Below are positions 1-7,433 of a stretch of 10,281 nucleotides of DNA, in pieces. A model generated the notes under the pieces. It saw nothing but the letters and a program-made list of their open reading frames with translations, searched no databases and had not been told where the DNA came from. Every line of letters starts with the position of its first letter. The stretch's first letter is position 1. The stretch covers positions 1 through 10,281 of the forward strand of contig JAICWX010000306.1 of assembly GCA_025934635.1 (NCBI GenBank), in the 5' to 3' direction. The position numbers were made by a program, and so were the translations under genes. The DNA is from Streptosporangiaceae bacterium. Its GTDB lineage: Bacteria > Actinomycetota > Actinomycetes > Streptosporangiales > Streptosporangiaceae.

Positions 1-1530
1 AGCCCCGGCATCAGCCAGCGGCGCGTCGTCGTCCTCCGACGGCGCCACCACCGGCGGGAACGTCTTGCGCCGCCCGACCGCCAGGTAGTAGACCGCCCCG
101 ATCAGCGCGATGAAGATCACCACGGTCCACAAGATCGGGACCCCGTCCAGGAAGTTCAGGTGCAGCAGGCCGCCGGTCTGCTTGGGCTCGGGGTTGCTGG
201 CCGCCCGCGGCCAGGCGAAGTTGACCAGCATGGCCCCGCCGTAGATCAGTGCGACGATGTTGACCAGCGCGCCCCAGCGGCCGAGCTTGAACGGCGCGGA
301 CAGCCTCGGCCAGCCGTTCATCCGCGCTCGCATGATCACGATGTTGCCGAGAAAGTAGCTCAGGTAGATCATGCCGGTGGCCGCGATCGCGATGATCCCG
401 GCGCCCGAGTACTGCCAGAACGGGATGGCGGCGATGCACGCCACCGCGATGCAGCTCCATATCGGGGTGTGCAGGCCGGGGGAGACCCTGGCCAGGAACT
501 TCGAGCCCGGCAGCTGGTTGTCCCGCGCCATGCCGAAGCACAGCCGGATCGTCGAGGCCATGATCGACAGGCAGCAGACGAAGATCGCGGCGGCGACAAC
601 TAGCAGGTAGATCGTGGCGAACGGAGTCGAGAAGTTGGCCTCGATGATGGCGGCCGGCCCGAAGCTGCCCTTCACCGCGGCCCCCAGGTCGGGGATCGCG
701 ACCAGCGTGCCGAGCAGGAACACGCCGCCGATGACGAACGCCCCGATCACCGAGAACAGCACCGCCTTGGGGGCCTGCCGGCGCGGGTCCTTGGTCTCCT
801 CGGCCAGCGTCGAAGCGGTGTCGAACCCGTAGATGACGAACAGGCTCATGAACATCGCGGCCAGGAACGTGCTCCCGTTGACGTGGAAGCCCGCGCTCTT
901 GGTCACCACGCTGAAGCCCTGGTGGTTGTGGAACGCCATCAGGATCAGCGCGAACACGAACATGCCGAGGATCTCGAACACCACGCCGGTGTTGTTGATG
1001 ATCGAGACCAGCCGGACCCCGTAGATGTTCAGCACGGTGACCACGACCAGCGTGATCAGCGCGATCACCAGGTTCGTGTTCAGGCTGCCCGCGTCCAGCG
1101 AGTGCCAGCCCAGGCCGTTCAGCGCCGGGATCAGCGCCAGCGGCAGCGTGGCCACCACCGCGGTCACGGTCAGGATGCCGGCGAACAGGTAGATCCACCC
1201 GGTGAACCAGGAGTAGGTCCGGTTGGCCAGGTACTTCGTCCACTGGAAGACCGAGCCCGCCACCGGGTAGTGCGAGGAGACCTCGGCGAAGTTCAGCGCC
1301 ACGATGAACTGGCCCAGCGCCACCACCGGCCAGGTCCAGATGAACACCCCGCCCAGCGTGGTCAGGCCCAGCGCGAACAGGGTGAAGATGCCGGTCGAGG
1401 GCGAGATGTAGCTGAACGCGACCGCGAACGAGCTGAACAGCCCGAGCGAGCGCTTGAGTTCCTGGTTGTAGCCGAACCGGGCGAGGTCGGCGGAGTCCCG
1501 CTCCTGCCCTTCGGAGGTTTCGGTGCTCAT
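1..1530 (-). CDS. APC-superfamily amino acid/amine permease, 3' end beyond window
   Basis: An inner-membrane secondary transporter of the amino acid-polyamine-organocation superfamily. The reverse strand reads open from ATG 1530-1528 through 510 codons to the window edge without a stop, so the C-terminus is missing, probably by only a few residues since the family is about 500-530 long. Twelve hydrophobic segments can be counted. The first begins near residue 27 (LFSSFAVAFSYISPSTG), and the last (ILWTVVIFIALIGAVYYLAVG) is followed by an acidic tail. Family signatures are SHYPVAGSVFQW after segment 2 and FDTASTLAEETKDPRRQAPK after segment 6. The overall look is closest to the GABA/choline/amino-acid permease branch, but the substrate cannot be read. 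It is divergent from the kinase/flavoprotein pair, which hints at import of their substrate. No Shine-Dalgarno precedes the start, so a leaderless transcript is possible. Confidence is high for family and low for substrate. Confidence 0.9.
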   Translation of the reverse strand, partial: MSTETSEGQERDSADLARFGYNQELKRSLGLFSSFAVAFSYISPSTGIFTLFALGLTTLGGVFIWTWPVVALGQFIVALNFAEVSSHYPVAGSVFQWTKYLANRTYSWFTGWIYLFAGILTVTAVVATLPLALIPALNGLGWHSLDAGSLNTNLVIALITLVVVTVLNIYGVRLVSIINNTGVVFEILGMFVFALILMAFHNHQGFSVVTKSAGFHVNGSTFLAAMFMSLFVIYGFDTASTLAEETKDPRRQAPKAVLFSVIGAFVIGGVFLLGTLVAIPDLGAAVKGSFGPAAIIEANFSTPFATIYLLVVAAAIFVCCLSIMASTIRLCFGMARDNQLPGSKFLARVSPGLHTPIWSCIAVACIAAIPFWQYSGAGIIAIAATGMIYLSYFLGNIVIMRARMNGWPRLSAPFKLGRWGALVNIVALIYGGAMLVNFAWPRAASNPEPKQTGGLLHLNFLDGVPILWTVVIFIALIGAVYYLAVGRRKTFPPVVAPSEDDDAPLADAGA

Positions 1531-1558
1531 GATGGAGGATAACGTCTAGACCTTAACG
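1531..1558. promoter_or_regulatory. 28-bp divergent promoter/operator region
   Basis: Only 28 bp separate the permease start from the first possible kinase start, so promoter elements for both must lie here or inside the opposing genes. On the + strand TAACGT (1540-1545) fits the actinobacterial TANNNT -10 pattern and would put a transcript start about 7 nt before ATG 1559, giving a near-leaderless mRNA. A 6-bp palindrome TCTAGA lies at 1545-1550. No convincing -35 box or larger operator dyad is visible. Positions are inferred from pattern only. Confidence 0.3.
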
Positions 1559-2482
1559 ATGGGAATGTCCATGTCCGCAGAACTCGGCGCGCTGTTCGAC
1601 CGGACGGACAGCCTGGCCCGTCAGCCGCGAACGGTGCGCGAGCTGCCCGGCGGGCTGACCAACCGCAACTACAAGGTGACGACGCCGGACGGCGTGTTCG
1701 TGGCGAGGATCTCCTCCGGCGGCAGCGAGCTGCTGGCCATCGACCGGGACTGCGAGTACCGCAACTCGGTGACGGCCGCCGCCGCCGGGGCCGGGGCGCC
1801 GGTCGTCGAGTACCGCCCCCAGGACCGCCTGCTCGTCATCGGCTACATCGAGGGCCGTACTTTCAGCGCCAGGGACGTGACCAGCGGAAAGAACATCCCG
1901 CGGATCGCCGCCGCCTGCCGCCGGCTGCACGCGGGCGGCCGGTTCGGCAACGACTTCGACATGTTCGACATCCAGCGCCGCTACCGGGCGGTGGCCAGGA
2001 CCCGCGGCTTCCGCATCCCCGACGGCTACGACGACCTGGCCCCGCAGCTCGCCGCGGCCGAGCAGGCCCTCGCGATCCGCCCAGGAAAAACCGTGCCCTG
2101 CAACAACGACCTGCTCGCCGCGAACTTCATCGACGACGGCGACCGGATCTGGCTGATCGACTACGAGCTGTCCGGCAACAATGACCCCTGCTTCGAACTC
2201 GGCAACATCGCGGCCGAGTCGCACCTGTCACGAGAAGGCCTCGCCGAACTCGTTCGGCATTATTTCGGGCGTCCGCGGCCGAGCCGGGTCGCCCGCGCCT
2301 GGCTGCTCGGCGGGCTGATCGGGATGTACGGCTGGACGCTGTGGGGGGCGATCCAGCACGGCGCCAGCCCGCTCGACTACGACTTCTGGGGCTGGGCCAT
2401 GGAGCGGTTCGAGGGCGCCGCCCGCGGCTTGTCCGCCCGCGATTTCGGCGAACTCCTCGATGAGGTGCAGCAGCATGACTGA
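1559..2482 (+). CDS. choline/ethanolamine-kinase-like phosphotransferase (APH fold)
   Basis: A cytoplasmic small-molecule kinase-like protein of the aminoglycoside phosphotransferase/LicA choline kinase group, 307 residues from the first ATG. ATG 1565 and ATG 1571 are in-frame alternatives, and none has a well-spaced Shine-Dalgarno. The N-lobe carries the choline-kinase-type motif LPGGLTNRNY (about residues 28-37) and a basic residue in the VFVARI strand. The catalytic loop is CNNDLLAANF: D184 is the expected catalytic Asp and N189 the Mg-binding Asn, but N183 stands where most relatives have His. The metal-binding segment is IDYELSGNNDPCFELGN, with D201. The gene overlaps the flavoprotein gene by 8 bp from its ATG at 2475, which implies translational coupling. 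The natural substrate is unknown; an amino alcohol or N-methylated amine would fit the context. It could also have lost kinase activity and serve another role. Confidence 0.88.
   Translation: MGMSMSAELGALFDRTDSLARQPRTVRELPGGLTNRNYKVTTPDGVFVARISSGGSELLAIDRDCEYRNSVTAAAAGAGAPVVEYRPQDRLLVIGYIEGRTFSARDVTSGKNIPRIAAACRRLHAGGRFGNDFDMFDIQRRYRAVARTRGFRIPDGYDDLAPQLAAAEQALAIRPGKTVPCNNDLLAANFIDDGDRIWLIDYELSGNNDPCFELGNIAAESHLSREGLAELVRHYFGRPRPSRVARAWLLGGLIGMYGWTLWGAIQHGASPLDYDFWGWAMERFEGAARGLSARDFGELLDEVQQHD
2462..2467 (+). promoter_or_regulatory. ribosome binding site deciding the flavoprotein start
   Basis: GAGGTG lies inside the end of the kinase gene, 7 nt before ATG 2475. It supports 2475 rather than the upstream in-frame ATG at 2460, which would add five residues. 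The N-terminus from 2475 also leads straight into the first flavin-binding strand, as is usual in the family. Confidence 0.6.
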
Positions 2483-4940
2483 CCTGCCCGCGCGAGCCCA
2501 GGTCGTGATCATCGGCGGCGGCGTGATCGGCACCAGCGTCGCCTACCACCTGGCCCAGCTCGGCTGGACCGACGTGCTGCTGCTCGAGCAGGGCCAGCTG
2601 TCCTGCGGCACCACCTGGCACGCGGCCGGGCTGGTCGGCCAGCTCCGGGCCTCCGAGAGCGGCACCCGGCTGGTCCAGTACTCCACCGAGCTGTACGAGC
2701 GGCTGGAGGCCGAGACCGGCCTGTCCACCGGTTTCCGCCGCTGCGGCGGCGTCACCGTCGCCCGCACCCGGGACCGGCTGACCCAGCTCAAGCGGACCGC
2801 CGCCACCGCCGAGGCCTACCAGCTCGACTGCGAGCTGATCAGCCCGGCCCGGGCGGCCGAGCTCTACCCGATCCTGCGCACCGACGACCTGGCCGGCGCG
2901 ATCTGGCTGCCCGGCGACGGCCGGGCCAACCCGACCGACCTGACCGCCGCGCTGGCCCGCGGCGCCCGCGACAAGGGCGTCACCATCGCCGAGCGAACCC
3001 GGGTGACCGGCCTCATCACCGACGGCCCGCAGGTCAAAGGCGTTCATACCGAACGGGGTGACGTCGAGTCCGAGGTAGTGGTCAATTGCGCGGGCCAGTG
3101 GGCCAAGGCCGTGGGCGCGATGTGCGGCGTCACCGTGCCGCTGCATTCGGCCGAGCATTTCTACGTGGTCACCGACCGGATCGACGGGGTGCACCGGGAC
3201 TATCCGGTGCTGCGTGACCCGGACGGCTACACCTACGTCAAGGAGGAGGTCGGCGGCCTCGTGGTCGGCGGCTTCGAGCCGGACGCCAAGCCCTGGGTCG
3301 CGCCCGACCAGCTCCCCTGCCCGTTCGAGTTCCAGCTGCTGGGGGAGGACTGGGAGCACTTCTCGGTGCTGATGGACAGCGCGCTGCACCGGCTCCCGGT
3401 GCTGGCCGAGACCGGCATCAAGAAGTTCTACAACGGGCCCGAGAGCTTCACCCCGGACAACCAGTTCATCCTGGGCGAGGCCCCGGAGCTGCGGAACTTC
3501 TACGTCGCGGCCGGCTTCAACTCGGTCGGCATCGCGTCGGCCGGCGGCGCCGGGCGGGCGCTGGCCGAGTGGATCACCGCGGGTGAGCCGAGCATGGACC
3601 TGTCCGCGGTCGACATCCGCCGGTTCGCCGCCTTCAACGGCAACAACCAGTGGCTGCACGACCGGGTGGCCGAGGTCCTCGGCCTGCACTACGCCGTGCC
3701 CTGGCCGAACCGCGAGCTCAGCTCGGCCCGCCCGTTCCGCCGGTCCCCGGCCTACCACCTGCTCGCGGCGGCCGGCGCGGGCTTCGGCAGCAAGATGGGC
3801 TGGGAACGGGCCAACTTCTTCGCGCCCCCCGGCGAAGACCCGGTCATCGACTACGGCTGGGGCCAGCAGAACTGGCAGCCGTGGTCGTCGGCCGAGCAGC
3901 GCGCCGCCCGCACCGCGGTCGCCCTGTTCGACCAGACCAGCTTCTCCAAGTACCTGCTGACCGGCCCAGATGCCGCGCAGGCGCTGCAGTGGCTGTGCAC
4001 CGCCGACGTCGACGTCGCCCCCGGCCGGGCCGTCTACACTCCGATGCTCAACGCGCACGGCACCTACGAGGCCGACATCACCGTGACCCGGCTCGCGGCC
4101 GAGGAGTTCCTGCTGGTCAGCAGCGCGGCGAGTGCCGAACGGGACCAGGACCACATCCGGCGGCGGATGCCCGCCGGGCTGCACGCCACCCTGGTCGACG
4201 TCACCTCGCAGTACGCCGTCTACGGCGTGATGGGCCCGCGGTCGCGTGACCTGCTGACCCGGCTGACGCGCAGCGCGCTGGACGACGAGGCGTTCGGTTT
4301 CGGCACCAGCCGCGCGATCGACCTGGGCTACGCCACGGTCCGGGCGACCAGGATCACCTACGTCGGCGAGCTCGGCTGGGAGCTGTACGTGCCCGCCGAG
4401 TTCGCCGTGGGCGCCTACGAAGATCTCGTGGCCGCGGGCCGGGACCTCGGCCTGGCCAACGCCGGCTACTACGCGATCGAGTCGCTCCGGCTGGAGAAGG
4501 CCTACCGGGCCTTCGGCCGCGAGCTGACCCCGGACTACAACCCGGCCGAGGCCGGCCTGCTGTTCGCCTGCAAGCTCAAGACCGCTATCCCGTTCCTGGG
4601 CCGCCAGGCGGTCGAGCAGGCCCGCGCCGACGGACCGAAACGCCGCCTGGTCTCCCTGGTCCTCGGCGACCCCGCCGCCATGATCTGGGGCGGCGAACTG
4701 GTCCTGCGCAACGGCGTCGCGGTCGGCCAGGTCACCTCCGGCGCCTGGGGCGAGACCCTCGGCGCCTGCGCCGGCCTGGCCTACCTCCGTCACCCCGACG
4801 GCGGCGTCCTCACCCCCGACCTCATCCGGTCGGGGGAATACCAGGTCAACGTGGGCGGTGACCTCTACCCCGCCACCGTCACCCTCCGCCCCCCCTTCGA
4901 CCCCGCCGGCGACCGCATCAAAGGCCGCTACCCCTCCTGA
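2475..4940 (+). CDS. dimethylglycine/sarcosine dehydrogenase-family FAD oxidoreductase with GcvT-like folate domain
   Basis: An 821-residue two-part flavoenzyme expected to oxidise an N-methylated amino acid and pass the one-carbon unit to tetrahydrofolate. The N-terminal DAO-type half (about 8-370) starts with the dinucleotide motif GGGVIG (14-19) and the ribose-binding E38. It then has CGTTWHAAG; H49 in this motif is the likely covalent flavin site, as I recall for mammalian dimethylglycine and sarcosine dehydrogenases. A linker domain typical of the family follows (about 375-440, with KMGWERANFF near its end). The C-terminal half (about 445-815) is aminomethyltransferase-like, with YGVMGPRS, TYVGELGWELYVP and ESLRLEKAYRAFGRELT. 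Length matches the family (about 800-860). The gene is coupled to the upstream kinase. Which substrate it uses (dimethylglycine, sarcosine or another secondary/tertiary amine) and whether it passes electrons to oxygen or a carrier cannot be decided here. Confidence 0.93.
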   Translation: MTDLPARAQVVIIGGGVIGTSVAYHLAQLGWTDVLLLEQGQLSCGTTWHAAGLVGQLRASESGTRLVQYSTELYERLEAETGLSTGFRRCGGVTVARTRDRLTQLKRTAATAEAYQLDCELISPARAAELYPILRTDDLAGAIWLPGDGRANPTDLTAALARGARDKGVTIAERTRVTGLITDGPQVKGVHTERGDVESEVVVNCAGQWAKAVGAMCGVTVPLHSAEHFYVVTDRIDGVHRDYPVLRDPDGYTYVKEEVGGLVVGGFEPDAKPWVAPDQLPCPFEFQLLGEDWEHFSVLMDSALHRLPVLAETGIKKFYNGPESFTPDNQFILGEAPELRNFYVAAGFNSVGIASAGGAGRALAEWITAGEPSMDLSAVDIRRFAAFNGNNQWLHDRVAEVLGLHYAVPWPNRELSSARPFRRSPAYHLLAAAGAGFGSKMGWERANFFAPPGEDPVIDYGWGQQNWQPWSSAEQRAARTAVALFDQTSFSKYLLTGPDAAQALQWLCTADVDVAPGRAVYTPMLNAHGTYEADITVTRLAAEEFLLVSSAASAERDQDHIRRRMPAGLHATLVDVTSQYAVYGVMGPRSRDLLTRLTRSALDDEAFGFGTSRAIDLGYATVRATRITYVGELGWELYVPAEFAVGAYEDLVAAGRDLGLANAGYYAIESLRLEKAYRAFGRELTPDYNPAEAGLLFACKLKTAIPFLGRQAVEQARADGPKRRLVSLVLGDPAAMIWGGELVLRNGVAVGQVTSGAWGETLGACAGLAYLRHPDGGVLTPDLIRSGEYQVNVGGDLYPATVTLRPPFDPAGDRIKGRYPS

Positions 4941-4989
4941 CACCGCCGGCCCCGCCCGTCCCCGGCCACGCCCCGCCGAGGATCTCGGT

Positions 4990-5334
4990 GTGCCCCTGGG
5001 TACCCTCCTACGTACCCTGGGAGCCACCGACTCCCCGGGACGCCAGGCGCCCGGCCTCGCTGATACCGGGGCCGGACAGCCGGGCCAGGGCCGCCTCCCG
5101 GCCGGTGAGCAGCAGCTCGAGCGGGCCGGCTATGTCCACCGGGTTCCCGATCCCCGGGACGCCCGGGCCCGGCTGGTCCAGATCGCCGAGCGGGGCCGGG
5201 CCGCGGTCGAGATCGCCCGGCAGACCGAGGCTGCGGTCGAGGCCGAGTGGATCAGGCACCTCGGCCAGGCCAGCACCGCCCAGCTCCGCCGGTCCCTCAC
5301 CCGCCTGCGCGAGATCGCTGACCCTTACCAGTAG
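4990..5334 (+). pseudogene. MarR-family regulator remnant (C-terminal half recognisable)
   Basis: The frame encodes about 114 residues if started at GTG 4990, which has a GAGGA at 4978-4982 in front. From residue 43 it reads like the end of a MarR-type winged helix protein: LERAGYV closes the recognition helix, HRVPDPRDARARLV is the wing, and two amphipathic helices follow with a typical ending (LRRSLTRLREIADPYQ). MarR proteins usually have 140-160 residues. Here the first dimerisation helices are absent and residues 1-42, where the DNA-binding helices belong, are full of Gly and Pro. Third-position GC is also lower in that part. This suggests a decayed or truncated gene, though a diverged short regulator is possible. 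It ends 11 bp before the CocE-type hydrolase start, so it was probably the regulator of that gene. Confidence 0.5.
4994..5021. repeat. imperfect inverted repeat, 10-bp arms
   Basis: CCCTGGGTAC (4994-5003) and GTACCCTGGG (5012-5021) are inverted copies with one mismatched pair (T opposite T at 4997/5018) around an 8-nt spacer. The repeat begins 53 bp after the flavoprotein stop. It could form a terminator-like hairpin, though no T-run follows, or be an operator left from the regulator locus. It also lies in the part of the MarR remnant that no longer looks like protein. Confidence 0.5.
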
Positions 5335-5345
5335 CGTTCTGAGGT

Positions 5346-7052
5346 ATGCGAATCGACTGGGATGTCCCGATCGAGATGGACGACGGCGTGGTGCTGCGCG
5401 CCGACGTGTACCGGCCCGACGGCGACGGGCCGCATCCGGTCCTGATGACGCACGGGCCCTACGGCAAGGGGCTGGCCTTCCAGGAGGGCTACGCCGGCAT
5501 GTGGCAGGTGATCGAGGCCAAGTACCCGGAGATCCTGCGCGGCTCGTCCAGCCGGTACCAGAACTGGGAGACGGTCGACCCGGAGAAGTGGGTCCCGGAC
5601 GGGTACGCCTGCGTCCGGGTCGACTCGCGCGGGGCCGGGCGCTCGCCGGGCTACCTGGACCCGTTCTCGTCCCGCGAGACGCGCGACTACGCCGCGTGCA
5701 TCGAGTGGGCCGGCACCCGGCCGTGGAGCAACGGCAAGGTCGGGCTGCTCGGCATCTCCTACTACGCGATGAACCAGTGGCAGGTGGCCGCGCTGCGGCC
5801 GCCGCACCTGACGGCGATCTGCCCGTGGGAGGGCGCCAGCGACTTTTACCGCGATGTCAGCCGCCACGGCGGCATCCTGCACACCTTCATCGCCGAATGG
5901 TTCCCGCAGCAGATCTCGTCCGTCCAGCACGGCGTCGGCGAGCGCGGCACGGTCAACCCCAGCACCGGAGAGCTGGTGGCGGGACCCCCGACGCTGTCCG
6001 AGGGTGAACTGGCCGCCGCCCGGGCCGACATGGCCGCCCAGATCCGGGCGCGCCCGCTGGACGACGACTGGTACCGCGAACGCTCGCCCGACCTCGGGGC
6101 CATCACCGTGCCGGTGCTCTCGGCCGCGAACTGGGCGCACGCGCTGCACACCCGCGGGAACTTCGAGGGCTACGCCCGGGCCGGGTCGGCCCAGAAGTGG
6201 CTGGAGGTGCACGGCCTGGAGCACTACGCCGAGTTCTACACCGACTACGGCGTCACGCTGCAGAAGCGCTTCTTCGGCCACTTCCTCAAGGGCGAGAACA
6301 CCGGCTGGGACCGGCAGGCCCCGGTCCGGCTGCGGGTCCGCCAGCCCGGCGGCGGCTTCCTCGACCGTGACGAGCGGGAGTGGCCGATAGCCCGGACCCA
6401 GTGGACGAAGTTCCACCTCGATCCCGGTGCGGGCGCCCTGTCCCGGTCGCCGGTGAGCGGCACCCAGGCCGCGCCGTTCAGCGCCACTGGAGAAGGCCTG
6501 ACGTTGGTCACCGAGCCGCTGACGGAGCAGACGGAGATCACCGGGCCGGCCGAGGCCGTCCTGCACGTCTCCTCGTCCACGACGGACGCCGACGTCTTCG
6601 TCGTGCTGCGGGTCCTCGATCCCGAAGGCCGGGACGTCACCTTCGTCAGCGGCCTGGATCCGGCCGGCGTGGTGGCGACCGGCTGGCTGCGCGCCTCCCA
6701 GCGCGCCCTCGACCCCGGGAAGTCCGGGCCCGGCCGGCCCTGGCACACTCACGACCGGACGCTGCCCCTCACCCCGGGCGAGCCAGCCGAGCTGGACATC
6801 GAGATCTGGCCGACCTCGGTGATCGTCCCGGCCGGCGGCCGGATCGCCGTCACCATCAGCGGCCGCGATTTCCAGTTCCCCGGCGACGGCCCCTGGCCCC
6901 AGGTCTACGGCCTCGACATGAAAGGCCTGGGTATCTTCCTGCACAACGACCCAGCCGACCGCCCCGACCAGACGTTCGCCGGCACCACCACCCTGCACAC
7001 CGGCCCCGGCCAGGAGTCCTGCCTGCTACTCCCAGTTATCCCGCCCGCCTGA
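5346..7052 (+). CDS. CocE/NonD family serine hydrolase (X-Pro dipeptidyl-peptidase S15 type)
   Basis: A 568-residue alpha/beta hydrolase of the cocaine esterase/glutaryl-acylase/PepX family, which cleaves esters or amides. No signal peptide is visible, so it is probably cytoplasmic. The N-terminus MRIDWDVPIEMDDGVVLRAD is the standard family opening and supports ATG 5346; GAGG lies only 1 nt upstream, so translation may be leaderless. The hydrolase core (about 1-330) has DSRGAGRSPG (93-102) and the nucleophile elbow GISYYAM with S138. Histidine candidates are H289 or H293 in VHGLEH. The usual catalytic Asp of the GWYD-like motif is not seen: the equivalent stretch reads NWAH (262-265). A C-terminal jelly-roll domain (about 340-565) of the PepX_C type follows, ending with FPGDGPWPQVYG-like strands. 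The substrate is unknown. It follows the MarR remnant by 11 bp and probably forms its own unit. Confidence 0.9.
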   Translation: MRIDWDVPIEMDDGVVLRADVYRPDGDGPHPVLMTHGPYGKGLAFQEGYAGMWQVIEAKYPEILRGSSSRYQNWETVDPEKWVPDGYACVRVDSRGAGRSPGYLDPFSSRETRDYAACIEWAGTRPWSNGKVGLLGISYYAMNQWQVAALRPPHLTAICPWEGASDFYRDVSRHGGILHTFIAEWFPQQISSVQHGVGERGTVNPSTGELVAGPPTLSEGELAAARADMAAQIRARPLDDDWYRERSPDLGAITVPVLSAANWAHALHTRGNFEGYARAGSAQKWLEVHGLEHYAEFYTDYGVTLQKRFFGHFLKGENTGWDRQAPVRLRVRQPGGGFLDRDEREWPIARTQWTKFHLDPGAGALSRSPVSGTQAAPFSATGEGLTLVTEPLTEQTEITGPAEAVLHVSSSTTDADVFVVLRVLDPEGRDVTFVSGLDPAGVVATGWLRASQRALDPGKSGPGRPWHTHDRTLPLTPGEPAELDIEIWPTSVIVPAGGRIAVTISGRDFQFPGDGPWPQVYGLDMKGLGIFLHNDPADRPDQTFAGTTTLHTGPGQESCLLLPVIPPA

Positions 7053-7089
7053 CCGCCCCCGCCGGCCATCCGCCCCCGCGGCGGCAATA

Positions 7090-7149
7090 TTTCATGATCA
7101 CGAAGACTTTTGTATCAAAAAGCGTAGTGAATCCTTCGTGATCATGAAA
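7090..7149. repeat. perfect 16-bp inverted repeat in AT-rich island
   Basis: TTTCATGATCACGAAG (7090-7105) and its exact reverse complement (7134-7149) flank a 28-nt centre. The centre contains a smaller dyad, TTTTG-TAT-CAAAA (7108-7120). Each 16-bp arm is itself nearly palindromic around TGATCA (TTCATGATCACGAA, two mismatched positions), so the unit can be read as two copies of a dimer-binding site or as one long stem. The base composition is far more AT-rich than the surroundings. Possible roles are a paired operator, a transcription terminator after the hydrolase gene, or the end pair of a small mobile element. Confidence 0.9.
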
Positions 7150-7180
7150 ATTAGCTTTCACGTTCGGAGGCCGTCGACGA

Positions 7181-7399
7181 TCAGGCCGCAAGGTCTCCAC
7201 CCGCCAGGTTCCCGACATCGCCGTCCGCCTCGCCGCCCGGTTCCGGGACCCGTCGCTGCGCGCGCTCACCCCCGCCCTCGGCCGCCGCGGCCGCCACACC
7301 ACCGGCAAGGCCCGCCGCGTCCTCGGCTGGCAGCCCCGCCCCGCCCGCGACACCATCCTCGACTGCGCCCGCAGCCTCCTCACCCACCACGCCGCCTAA
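7181..7399 (+). pseudogene. C-terminal tail of an NAD-dependent epimerase/dehydratase
   Basis: The frame ending at TAA 7397-7399 reads RQVPDIAVRLAARF, then LRALTPALGRR, HTTGKARRVLGWQPRP and a final helix TILDCARSLLTHHAA. This is the usual ending of extended short-chain dehydrogenases (NAD-dependent epimerase/dehydratase or aldehyde-reductase type), including the KARRVLGWQPRP segment seen before the last helix. About 70 residues remain of an expected 320-350; the cofactor-binding and YxxxK parts are absent. Similarity fades upstream of about 7181, some 30 bp after the AT-rich inverted repeat. There is no start codon or ribosome site of its own, so it is a remnant, not a gene. Confidence 0.7.
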
Positions 7400-7433
7400 C
7401 CCGCCCCTGCCGATCCACCGCCCCGCGGCCGCT

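Noticed and set aside
11..1243. 410-codon open frame on the - strand inside the permease
   Set aside because: It is out of frame with the permease and rich in Arg, Gly and Asp without membrane segments. The true frame starts at 1530 and runs off the window edge.
2127..5027. 966-codon open frame on the - strand opposite the flavoprotein gene
   Set aside because: It is a by-product of GC-rich codon use; the translation is low-complexity Gly/Ala/Arg/Val with no family motifs, while the + strand gives a full recognisable enzyme.
5325..6998. 557-codon open frame on the - strand opposite the hydrolase gene
   Set aside because: Same cause; no domain is recognisable and the + strand carries a clear CocE-type protein.
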